Source: Nemertoderma westbladi (lineage: Eukaryota > Xenacoelomorpha > Nemertodermatida > Nemertodermatidae). From it: a stretch of DNA of 36,506 nt. The translations under genes were made by a program, and so were the position numbers. The number at the start of each line of letters is the position of its first letter. Position 1 is the first letter of the stretch. The stretch lies in the NCBI GenBank assembly GCA_032718475.1, contig JAUCBJ010008635.1, positions 1-36,506 of the forward strand, given 5' to 3'. Positions 11,591 to 22,300 of the stretch are shown in pieces. The notes below the pieces were generated by a model that saw nothing but the letters and a program-made list of their open reading frames with translations, was not told the DNA's origin and searched no databases.

Positions 11591-11600
11591 AACAAACTAG

Positions 11601-11880
11601 AGAACTGTTGGGAAACTGGCGTCGGAAATGAAATAATCGATAAGGATAACGCCCATAATAAACCTTCTAGCTAGGTGGAATGCTTTTCTCATCTTTTGAC
11701 AGACAGACAGATCGACAGACAGACATAATCGACTTAGCTAAATATGAAAACTGACGGCGGATATGAAATCAGCGACCAGGAAAACCACAACAAAACGTTT
11801 TAGCTTGGTGGTGTTCTTATATTTTGACAGACAGATCGTTAGACGGACGGTCAGACAGACATAAAGAAATAATAGTTTTC
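11601..11880 (+). repeat. Two diverged tandem copies of the dispersed 'ATGAAATCAGCGACC' repeat with (GACA)n tails
   Basis: Copy A (about 11615-11730) and copy B (about 11745-11870) share GGCGG/GTCGG, ATGAAAT, CGA, AAGGA or AGGAAAA, then TTCTAGCT or TTTTAGCT, then GGTGG, and both end in GACAGACAGATCG-type repeats. A third copy is at about 3757-3815. Their junction with the truncated LINE at about 11590-11600 suggests an insertion or deletion joined them. Confidence 0.6.
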
Positions 11881-13237
11881 GTTAAAAGTGAAAACCGACA
11901 ATTGTAATAAATGTTGACAGATAAACCGTCTGAAACGCAATCCCAGATAGACACTTTTTACAGACACTACACAGAGCAGCAGAGTAAGGTTAACATTATC
12001 GCTCATAACTTTTGAACTACTGTTCATTAGCTATTAACAAACGGTTTGAAATTTTTGAAATCCTCATAAAAATCTGCACCAGGTGGGATTGAAAATGGAA
12101 AATCGATTTTTTCTGAATTAGTGAACCCCCCTTAAACTTCAGTATATACGGTAAATTATAAGCCCTCACAATGTATTTTCCCCTTAATAAAACGACGTAA
12201 TTAACACACAAATCAATGCCCCCACCAAACTACAGAACTATGTACTTTGTTATTGCCCTATGTATAGTTGGCCTTATTGAATAGATATCATTTTTGGATC
12301 AAAAAAATTACTGCAGAAACAGATTCTTCATCATCGATTATCTCAAAAAGCATAATTATAGTGAGTGTGAATGAATGGCCATTATGAGTAATCTATATTC
12401 CTTTACAGTGTGAAGCGGTGTACTGTACAAAAACGTAGGCCCATAAGTTTTAGGGCCTAGCAGTCGGCTGCACGGCCTGTCTTCTAGTAGGCCTTGGGTA
12501 CAATGCAGCAATTAATAATGTGGCCTTGGAAAGTGTGGTAGGCCTATTTCACTTTCTTCAGCCATTCCAGCATTTCCAGATTGCAGAGTATGTACAGAGT
12601 ATTCAGTTATTCGCGACTAGGCCTATTCAGCCATATCATGTAGTGGTACGGTTCCTTAATCTTATTAAACATATGTTTTACAGTACGGTACCGGACCGGT
12701 ACTGTTACAGTGGTACAGAGTTACCAGTACCGTCTTCAGGTTGTTGGCGCCACCCACCAAGCGGCTCGGCAAAGGCAACCATGCAGTCATGTAAGTTTTG
12801 AAATTAAGCGGACTTAAGACTGGCTGCTTATTGTCAGGTTGTACCAGCTGATCTTTATTCCATGCTTCGGTATCCACTACTGCACTAGGTACCCCAACAG
12901 CCCTATACTGCAATACCCAGCAACGTTTTGGAATTGTAACGGTACCTTTTTTGGTATCGCTATTGCGCTTGCGCTACGGGTAAACTGGACTAACCGATGA
13001 GCGAGACCCGAGGACTGAAGAATGCATTGAATTTTTTTGAGTAGTTTGACTGTGGACTTCTGCTATGACATCGATGCCGAGCTGCCAATGCGAAAGATTT
13101 TTAAAGTAAAAGTTTGGTTAAATTTTCTTAATTATTTATTTAAATTTCTTAAGTACCGGTTTTGGGATAGAATTGCTCAACTTTAATCTGTATCTAATAA
13201 CTGACCCTCGTCCTGCGCGATGGCCCCACGAACGTGT
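11881..13237. other. Intergenic stretch without a recognisable gene
   Basis: Short open frames only, with no motifs. TAGGCCTA and TACCGGTA words are frequent at 12420-12960. An imperfect hairpin at 12680-12705 (ACAGTACGGTACCGG paired with CCGGTACTGT) sits in a run of GTACC/GGTAC words. Confidence 0.4.
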
Positions 13238-13539
13238 TACTATTTGTATAGAAAATGTTCCAGAAGATGTTAGCTATTCATTTTTAAAAAAAATTATGTT
13301 CTAGAACAAATATTTTTTTTCTTGAACATTTTGTAGAAAAAAATCTGGATTCTATTTAAAGCGCATGGAATCGTTCTAAAACGTGTTTAAAATTAATAAG
13401 AGCGATTCCATGCGTTTTAAATAGAATCCCGATTTTTTTCTAAAAAATGTTCTAGAACAAAAAATATTTGTTCTAGAACATGATTTTTAAAAAAAAATAA
13501 TAGCTAACATCTTCTGGAACATTTTCTATACAAATAGTT
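13238..13539. repeat. Foldback element with ~130-bp arms
   Basis: The left arm starts ACTATTTGTATAGAAAATGT (13238 on) and the right arm ends with the exact reverse complement (to 13538). Arms of about 130 bp each are nearly perfect complements, including TTCCAGAAGATGTTAGCTA/TAGCTAACATCTTCTGGAA and GGATTCTATTTAAA/TTTAAATAGAATCC. They are separated by a loop of about 28 bp (around 13375-13403). There is no coding capacity and no clear target-site duplication. This fits a MITE-like or foldback element. If transcribed, it would give a long hairpin RNA. Confidence 0.9.
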
Positions 13540-13687
13540 TAATAAGAACTAGCTACTACAAAATATTTATACTGTAGAAGGAAGTAGGATATCGGAACCA
13601 GTGTTGAAATTACTAGCTAAATCAACCTAAAACACTACTGTAGCTACCATAATATTTTGTATCTTACTTAACGAGGATGCTTCAATT

Positions 13688-14611
13688 ACGTTGTAACAGG
13701 AAAATATGCCCCCCCCGGGAAATGTGCCCGGGGGGGCATATTTTCCTAGGAAAAAATGCCCCCCCGGGCAAATTTCCCTAGGAAAAAATGCCCCCCCTTA
13801 GGAAATTATGCCCCCCCTGAATTATACAATAAACAAAACTTATTACTACTAAAAATTACAAAAGTTATACAAAACAATAAACAGTCACTTTACCAAATGA
13901 AGGAAAGGAGCAGGTTACAGAGGCAGGCCTTTCTAACCAAAACAATAAACGATCATTTAACTAATTGAGGGAAAGGAGCAGGTTACAGAGGCGGGATTTT
14001 CTAACCAAAACAATAAACAGTCACTTTAGCAAATCAGGGAAAGGAGCAGGTTACAGAGACGGGATTTTCTAACCAAAACAATAAACGATAACATTACCAA
14101 TTGAGAGAAAGGTGCAGGTTACAGAGGCGGGATTTTCTAACCAAAACAATAAACAACCACTTTACCAAATCAGGGAAAGGAGCAGGTTACAGACTTAAAA
14201 AAGCTTGGAGCTGCTCGGCGCCCACACAACACCACACACTCGCACTGCTGTTATACCAGTAGTTACTACAGTAGCCTACTGACTTAGATACTTCAGTATC
14301 AGTATGTTGTTCTACATCCCTTACTGCCTTACCTGCTTACCTACCGGCAGACCGGTACCGTACTATTCTTCCAACTATTACAAGTTCTGCAGTTGGTAGA
14401 TTAAAAGTGGCTATCAGCAGACCGGTATCGTACCAGTTTTCAGACTTTTGAGGGGGGCTAATTTTCCTGAGGGGAGGCATTATTTCCTAAGGAGAAAATG
14501 CCCCCCCGGGCTAAATTTCCTAGGAAAAATTGCCCGGGGGGACATAATATCCTAGGAAATAATGCCCCGGGGGGCATATTCTAGGGGGGGCTGATTTCCT
14601 TGTGACAACGT
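13688..14611. mobile_element. Composite non-autonomous element: short inverted ends, G/C-tract hairpins, central 68-bp array
   Basis: The ends are inverted: ACGTTGTAACAGGAAAA at 13688-13704 against the reverse complement of TTTCCTTGTGACAACGT at 14595-14611. Inside each end lie several copies of a module CCTAGGAAA + ATGCCCCCCC(GGGG) in both orientations (13698-13817 and 14449-14591). The first pair forms a 50-bp near-perfect palindrome at 13698-13747. Between them lies a 68-bp tandem array (13871-14192) and about 250 bp of unique sequence. No protein is encoded. A single related unit is found on the minus strand at 36180-36290, so the family is dispersed. Transposon class is unknown and no target-site duplication is apparent. 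Confidence 0.7.
13871..14192 (+). repeat. 68-bp tandem array with alternating A/B units
   Basis: CAGGTTACAG recurs at 13911, 13979, 14047, 14115 and 14183, exactly every 68 bp. The shared part reads AGGCGGGATTTTCTAACC then AAAACAATAAAC. The second part alternates between type A (CAGTCACTTTACCAAATC) and type B (GATCATTTAACTAATTG), so the true higher-order period is 136 bp. Confidence 0.93.
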
Positions 14612-14803
14612 CCATTGACCAAATTGCAGCAAATGAAAATGTATAGAACTCTCCCCATACCGGTATCAAAATATCAAATTGTTGTAAAAAAAATCTTGCC
14701 CCAGTCACCGCGCCCAGTTAACTCAATGGCATGGCCTTGTATATACTGTAGTACTGTACGCCTTGATTACAGGATAGAAATCGATAATTCAAATTTACCT
14801 TGC

Positions 14804-15477
14804 TTATTTTATGGTACGTACTAAAAGGTAGAACGATCTATAACGGGCTATAACGTGCTATAACGATCTATAACGATCTATAACGGGCTATAACTTTCTA
14901 TAAACAAGCTATAACCACCTATAACGAGCTATAATATGACAATTTACTTTAAAAAACGCCCCTTGGGTGTGTTTAACTTTTGGATTAACACAGTGGTCTT
15001 AAAAATACCGCAGGTTAACAATTAGGGTAGGCCTATCTGCCTATGCCTAATTGATACTGGTAAGTTTTTTTTATTGGCCTATATTGCTCACTATATTCCT
15101 GTATTCTATATGGACCAGAAGCTAACAGCGGATAGCAGGATGGAGGATAGACAGGAGATATGGGAAACCTCTCCACTGCTGCACTGTCTGATAGTCAGAT
15201 AATGCAGTAGTGGCATACTGAGTAATGCAGTAATGACTGATTTCGTGATACCACAAAGATGAAAAGCATTATGGACTAAAAAACCAAATTGCGTAATTAT
15301 ATTACTGACTAGGAAAATAATTCCATTCTAAAATATGTTTTTTAATGTAAATTTTCAGATTATAGCTCGTTATAGGTGGTTATTATAGCCTGTTACAGGA
15401 AGTTCTAGCGGCCGTTATAGATCGTTATTATAGCCCGTTATAGATCGTTCTACCTTTTAGTACGTACCTTATTTTAT
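14804..15477. mobile_element. 656-bp inverted-repeat transposon (MITE) with 9-bp target-site duplication
   Basis: The element runs 14813-15468, from GGTACGTACTAAAAGGTAG to its exact complement CTACCTTTTAGTACGTACC. It is flanked on both sides by TTATTTTAT (14804-14812 and 15469-15477), a perfect 9-bp duplication. The inverted ends extend to about 120 bp and are built from about ten copies of CTATAACG-type subrepeats (GATCTATAACG, GGCTATAACG). The central 400 bp is AT-rich and non-coding. A 9-bp duplication and long ends with internal subrepeats resemble Mutator-like elements. Class assignment is inference; the boundaries are seen directly. Confidence 0.93.
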
Positions 15478-16362
15478 TGCTTTGATTGGTAGTCCGCAGT
15501 CCGCTGTCCGCTGTTTGTATGCACCCATATTTGCATGGTGCAGTACAGCCTGACAGCAGCACAGCCTAGGCCTATCCTAGGTATTGCCGATCGTAGGTAA
15601 TTAGGCCTACCCTACAACCTGGGAGAACTCAATAAAGTTGCTAGATTAGAGGCATACCGCATACATACATTAACCTGTACGGTACCGGTACATAACGTAT
15701 TCTATGTAGCATACAGTGGAAATTTGCTCATTGCGTATGCGTCTGTGCGTACCTCATCATACAGTCATCATAATCCATAGAAAAACGCGCAGCTCATCAC
15801 AATATCATGCATATCACAAAAAAGTCAAAAATCTATCACCTCATGCTCATACTGTCATAAGAACAATTTTTCAATCATTTTATAGACGTTTTGAGAGTTT
15901 ACCAGCTTATCTTCTGATCTTCAGATCTTCTGATCTTGTATTACAGTATTATGGCTGTACAGCTGTATGGCATATGGCTGTATGGTAGGCTAAATGAAAT
16001 AGGCCCTAGTAAAATACTTTTTAATAACTGAATAATGCAAAGCGAAGCGAGCGAAATTGTTTGTGTATGTTCGTAATTTGAATTAAGTTGAGGTGCGCAT
16101 CAGAGGCAGAGCTGGCCTCTCACCCTCACCCAGTCACCTGCAGACCTGAGCGCGCAACGCGCACCTGGTGCACGGACATTCGCGCAGGTACGCCTGCCTA
16201 CGCGCCCGAATTTTGCAACATGAATTCCAACCTGGGAGTGGTACCGGTATGCTTGTTGTATGTGGTATGTGGTATGCCCTCGTTGTTGGCTATTATTTCT
16301 ACTTAAACCGTTGAATAGGCCTACAGAAATATACACTGATACAATCAGATCATAATCAAGCA
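15478..16362. other. 5' flank of TRAPPC11
   Basis: No gene is recognised in this stretch. 16080-16215 is locally GC- and CpG-rich (for example GAGCGCGCAACGCGCACC), in contrast to its AT-rich surroundings, and is the best candidate for the TRAPPC11 promoter or 5' UTR. No TATA box was assigned. TACCGGTA and TAGGCCTA words occur at about 15675, 16243 and 16316. Confidence 0.35.
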
Positions 16363-19300
16363 ATGGCCTACGCCAGCGAGTTACCTTCGGAATTACAATG
16401 CAGACCGCTCGCTCTGGTAATGGTCGCCGGCCTGGAGCCCTCCCGTAGCCCACTGCATGGCACCATATGGGAGTCCTTCACTGCGAACAGACGCCCAGAT
16501 CGGGCCCCAATCCGGTTCCAGCGGGTGGACTTCGCCCACGAGTACCCCACGTGCAAACAGAAACGACAATCCTACGAATGGTACATGCCCAAGGGGATCC
16601 TAAAGACCAACTGGATGGAGAAACACCTAAACCGGGTTCCGGCCCTGGTCGTTCTCTTCTTTGACCTGGAGTGGGACGACCCCGGATGGAAGGGTAAGCT
16701 CTCGGAGTGCGGAAAACTAGTGGATACAGTTCGGGTCGGGTTGACCGGCAGACTCACTCGAGTGGCGGTGGTTCTCATACAGAAACAAACTCCCTTGCCT
16801 ATGGGGGAAGACGTGATCGCCGCGGACAGAGCTAACGCGTTCTGCACCGTATGCGAGCTCTCTTCCAACTGTCTCTTCATTATGTCCATGTCTGAACATC
16901 TCTTCGGCTACACCATCCGTCTAGAGAAGGCCTTCTACGACCTAGCATGCAGTTACTATCACACCGAGGCTCGGAGAGTTAAACTCCACATACAATCGTT
17001 AAACCGAACCTCCCATCAGCTGCTCTTCGTGCGGCATTACTTTAAGATGGGTTTCTTCCAGGAGATGAAGCAGGACACTAACGCTGCGTTGAAACATTAC
17101 AAGTCCTGTTACCAACAGGTTTGCGAGGTTCGCGCTCACGATTCCAACATGTTGGAGGTTAAAACTGTCGCCGGAATAGTCAACTACAAGATATGTCGAC
17201 TTAGTTTCCAAGGTAACGCCCCTCTCGATGCTATAGGGCAGTTCAGGAAGCACATAGATTGGTTTAAGTCTCGTGTGGGGTGTCCCGAGTTGGCGTTCGA
17301 GCACTCGGCGTGGATGTGCAAGCAGTTCAGTGTGTTCGGCGAGCTGTTCGAGGAAGCTGTCCAGTTGGGGTTGAGCGCCATACAGACACAGAATCCCGGA
17401 TTCTATTTCGACCAGGCGGCCATTCACGCGGTCTTAAGGAAACAGGTTAATATTATTGTAACTAACTATAATGGCGGAATTACCGGTCAGTTTTACTTAC
17501 CAGCATTCAGATTTTTTTTTGGGGGGGGGGGGGGGGGGGGGGGTTGTTTGACGGTTGGTTAGTTAGTAGTAGAATAGTTATAAAAATATTGTGGGTGTTC
17601 GTTAATAGGAGGCATGTTTTCTCTGCTCGTACTGTTGGTTGTCCACCTGTCTTTTGGCGAATACAGCAGGTAATGAATGTATCAGGTTCGATGTGGAACC
17701 TCTATCTCATATCTTACTTGCGTAGCTTTACGTTGCGTTACGTTGCTTTTGTATAGGTCAGTGGGATTATAGTTGGTCTGTTGACTGCAGGGGTTGATAT
17801 TTGATATTGATAACTCATATTTTAAAGGAGGATTTTAAAGTCCGATTTTTTTTGGCGTCTCCCTCATATGTCACATTAGTAAATTTGTAATACCCCCAAA
17901 CAATACCCCACCCCACACGAACTTACCGCTTTAGTTGCATGTGATTCAACTTAAGCCTGTTTTTTTGTATTGGGTCCAATCTTCCAGAAACTTAGGTGTG
18001 GGTGGATGTCGGGTTGTGGGATAAGGTAGTGTGGGGTATTGCTGCGTTGGAAAGTGGGAGTGGGAGAGGTGATGAGTTGGGGAGTTCCGCGGCAATAATA
18101 ATACTGCCCCTCAATAAAGAGGCCCCCATTAATGCTATCAGGGACTCGTTGTTCGCCCCGTCAGCTGAAACAGTAGTCGGTGGAATTGACTTATTGACGA
18201 GAGACTATTTACAGTTTTCAAGCATTACTGGCCATTATTTTCATCTGTGGTAGCCTATATTTAAGATTTTTAGGTTAAAATAAAAGTGACTTGATATATT
18301 TAGTTCATTATATGACTATTTTTTCAAATCAATAAAAAAATTAACGGAGAAAAATAATTTAGCATTAATAATAATATGAATTATCCTTGATTTTTAATTA
18401 CTAATTTATTAAAAAAAAAAAATTTCAAATTTTATTTAAACTTTTGCGAAAGCTACATTTTATTCGAATAGTTCCGCCCATAGCTACATTTTGTTCTTAT
18501 ATTCTCGTACTGAACCAACTATTTCGTAACTATCCCATATTGAACGACATTAAAGTCTCCAAAAAGGCAACTCGGCGACTGAAAAACAAACTTTATCGTA
18601 ACTGAAACTCGTTTGTTAGAAAACTTAAAAACGATCAAAGTTTATGGAGGAACGTTGATTCAAAAGGTCGACTGGGTGGTGGAGATAATACAAATGTCCC
18701 TATTAGTTCCAGGGAGTGCTTGCGCAAACACTTACCGGTAATGGGATAATATAGACTACCGAAGTATAACAAGCAGACTAGATGAAGCATGTCTTACAAT
18801 GAGGTCAACAACAGTACCGGTATCCACAGAGACACTAAGAGTGGCAAAACTTTCCCTTCACAGGAACAATCACCAGATTCTGTCTCCCAAGTAGTGGAGC
18901 ATCTTCTAGCACTATACCCAAACCTTATCATAGGGACCCTGCTTCAGATATTCAATACAGTGCTTCGACTGGGGCTCTCGCCCCTGCTCTACGACGATAT
19001 AATAATCACCTGTATCTATAAGGGTCGGATAAAAGATCTTGACCTGGCCAGTGCCCACATCATACCGACCAGTTTCCGCAGTTAACCCTACTGCAAAGTC
19101 ACTGGAAGCCATATGCTTGTCAGAGTTTCTTCACCATATTATAAACCACATGATGTCTCTGTGGCCTACTAGAAAAATGTCGGCTGTGATACGTCCATCA
19201 GCCTTGCCCATGAGGTAATTTTAACAGCAGTGGTGTTCCTGTATTCATATGCCAAACAGACATTGACTCTGCATTCGATTCTGTTGACTTTTTGATTCTA

Positions 19301-22300
19301 TTCGAGAAACTGGCTGCTGTAATAAATCCTTCAGTATGTAGGGGTAGTCTCCTCCTGCAGTACTACATTAGCGGCTGTTTCTTCGTTAAATTTGGTGATG
19401 ATATTGATGCAAGGGATAACAGGTCATGCAGCGAGCGGATTGCTGAAATTAGCGTGGGCCGATCTTTCCATATTTATGACACTATTTTCATAATATTTCC
19501 TTAGAAACTTCGTATGTGCTACTTTGGTTAGGTGGATATGATGACTACGGTTTATAGAAATGTAATAAAATGTGTTTCTGGAATTTTTATCTTGTAGTTG
19601 CCAAGGTAACCGGGTGCAAAGTTCAAATTTTGAGCGCCCGTAATTCAAGACGACAAGGGATTCTGTTCTTAAGATTTGGTATATATGAGTAAAGGGAATA
19701 AAAGTCTATAAAAATATTTTACATTTAAATTTTTTTTCAATCGCGTTTCCATGGTGACGGGAATTACGATAATTTCCTATTATCACCGCCAGATTGAAAT
19801 TGGGCTACTATTTACTACTTATATAATTAAAAAAAAACATGCCTGGTGGCTATCCCTTATTTCTACTAATTGCTAACCGAAAATTAATATTCTGGAATGT
19901 CAAAATCATGCTATCACAGGTCTTGCTCTCTGATTGGACAGTTTAGTTTATTGGCAAATATTGACTTACAGAAATATGATTCACGATGACGAATTATAAA
20001 ATAAAATGTTGGCAATTTTAACTTATTATTTAGACTGACAAACCGAATAAAAATGGTGTTTTGTAGAATTGGTAGACAATTTTTCAAAATATATTTATTA
20101 ACTATGCTGGCGACATTCTACTCATCACAGAAAGTGGAAAGGACATTGAGAGGATGATGAATCTCATGGATTCTGAATTGGGTAGGATTCGTTTGTCGCT
20201 TTGCGCCAAGAAAACACAATGGACGGTGATCCATGGCTCGGGTACAGGGACCAAGTCTTCAAACAGGACAAATAATTATCCTTGGGATAGAAGTACCAAT
20301 ATCCAACTTGTTAAACTTTCTCGGGTTTTCATTCTTCCATAGTTCACACCAGTTTCTCAATGATTGCCGGGATGGACTTTGAGGCAGTTTCCACTGGGCT
20401 GTGTCGCGAAACTTTGGAATTAAATTGCATTACCCGGCCTGGATGGTCTGGAATTTGGTGGTGGTCTTCTTGGCAAACAGCAATGGAGTCCCTAGACAGT
20501 CACTACCGGAATATTATGCGTGGTTTGTTCTACTGTAATTAACTATGTCTCAAGTTCAGTAGTGCACCTTCTGTTCGGGTCCTAAAAATAAAAATAAAGC
20601 TCTAAACAGTAAGAATATGTTGCTGGCCACTTTGGGCCACCATATTTAAGACACAATGATATCAAGTGTTTTTAACATTTAATGCTGCTAAGTCCAATAT
20701 GTAAACAACAAACATTTACGTTGCAGGTCTCCAGTTACTTCGACATCGCCAAAGATGAGCTGGAGGAAGCCTCTTCGAACTCCTCCTACTTGACGGACAC
20801 CTCGCGACTCGAGTTCTACGGACAGCGGGCGTGGCGACAGGGCCATCAGAGCATCGAGCCTCCAGATCGGGGCAAGGAACGTAGCGGGATCGCGGCCTTG
20901 AGCGCACTCGAGTCCACGGTAAACCACTCGCTGATAATCATACCGCTGCAGAGCAACGCGGTCGCCCAGTTCAAGAAGTACCGATGTTCCCGGAAGAAGC
21001 GGCACCTCATGGTGCAGATGGCCCAGGAGTACTACGAGGCCCGGGACTACACCAAGACGTTGACCTTGGTCCAACGGGTGATCGCGGACTACCGCGGCGA
21101 GCGCTGGTGGGTGCTGCTAACCAACGTGTTGGAACTCGCGCTGAACGCCGCGTTCCTCGCGGGTTCCCCGGCCGACTACGTTCCCGTCGCCGTGGAACTC
21201 ATCGGGAAGTTCGCGACCATCGACCCGGACCGGAAGACCGCGGTCCAGATGAACCTCCATCGGATCCTGGAAGGCTCGGTCCCGGAACCGGAGCCCGCCA
21301 TCCCGGAAGCCCTGCTCCCTCCGGCCCTGTCGCTATGGAGACAGACGTTGTCTTCAGGGGAGCAGCCGATCCGATTGCCGATGAAGTCGTTGGTTTCCTT
21401 CGTTGAGTGCCGCGCCCGATTTGGGAAACCGGCGTACAACGCCGACGAGGTTATAGAACTCCACGTCGCCATGCGGACCGCCTGTCCCTTCCCCATCCGG
21501 TTCTCGCGTCTATCTGTGTCGCTTAGCAACCCGGTCTACTCGCCCCATTGCGTTCTGGAAGACCCTGCCAAGGAGGGAGTCACTTCGGCCGATTTGTATT
21601 TCGTTCCGAACTGCGTGAAACGATTCGAGTTCCGGTTGGTTGGTTGTATACAGGAGGAGGTGGACCGGCGTGTGGAGATAGTGGGGGTCAGTGTGGAGGG
21701 GGGCACGGGGGGCAGACGGGTCCAGTTGCATTGGGAGGGGGCGGGAGGGGACGTCGGGTCGCTAGGGGGGACTAGGGGGGCGGAGAGGGGGGCCGGGGTC
21801 TCGGAGAGGGGCCCTGAACCAGGGTGGGACGACGTACAACCACAGGATTACTGTCTGATTAACAATAAACCCGCGGAGGTTGAGTTGCTTCTCGAACAGA
21901 TTAAACCGATTCTAATCAACGAAGTCCATCGTATATCCGTTACCATAGTGAACCGGGAGGTTTCCGTTATCGAGGATTTCGCTTTTGTTTTGGGTTTGAA
22001 GGAGGGCCACGACGCCGCGTTGAAGGCGACCACTCTAGTCGCGTTGAGTGAGTCGGAACTCTCGACTCCGAGGGTTTCTCGCTTCCAACACCATCCGGAA
22101 CTCCGGTTGGATCCGGGGGAACGCGCCTCCTTCATCGTCTACGCCAAGTGTCTGCTGGAGGGCCGGCGGACCTTCATGGCGCGGGTTTCCTACCGAACGC
22201 GAGTTCGAGTCCGTGGTGCGGACGAGGAGATCGGCTGCGTGTGTCAGGCGGAGACGACGGACGTGGTGGACGCGATACCGGCGTTGGTGTTCGCGACGCG

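Larger units (their letters stand above)
8128..11600 (+). mobile_element. Non-LTR retrotransposon (LINE), APE-type, inactivated
   Basis: A nearly complete element: a 5' untranslated part of about 420 bp, an endonuclease part, a linker and a reverse transcriptase. The 5' part carries a 110-bp internal duplication (GCAGGGGTAT at 8327 and 8437), possibly promoter monomers. Coding runs on the + strand through at least three frames, so the copy is dead. Sequence homology ends near 11590, within the region after the thumb, so the C-terminal end and 3' UTR are missing or unrecognisable. No poly-A or target-site duplication was found. A second copy of the family lies at 25551-26045. The RT motifs (FRGISL, NGFRKGCGTMEPILALRR, GVLQGDTLAPFLFI, LDFADD) place it among apurinic-endonuclease LINEs; the exact clade is not resolved. 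Confidence 0.9.

Noticed and set aside
12520-12913. Open frames of 80-90 codons on both strands
   Set aside because: No motif, no coding composition, many palindromic words; typical chance frames.
15716-15988. 90-codon + strand frame
   Set aside because: Low-complexity, Ser/His/Tyr-rich translation of AT-rich DNA with no splice context or similarity.
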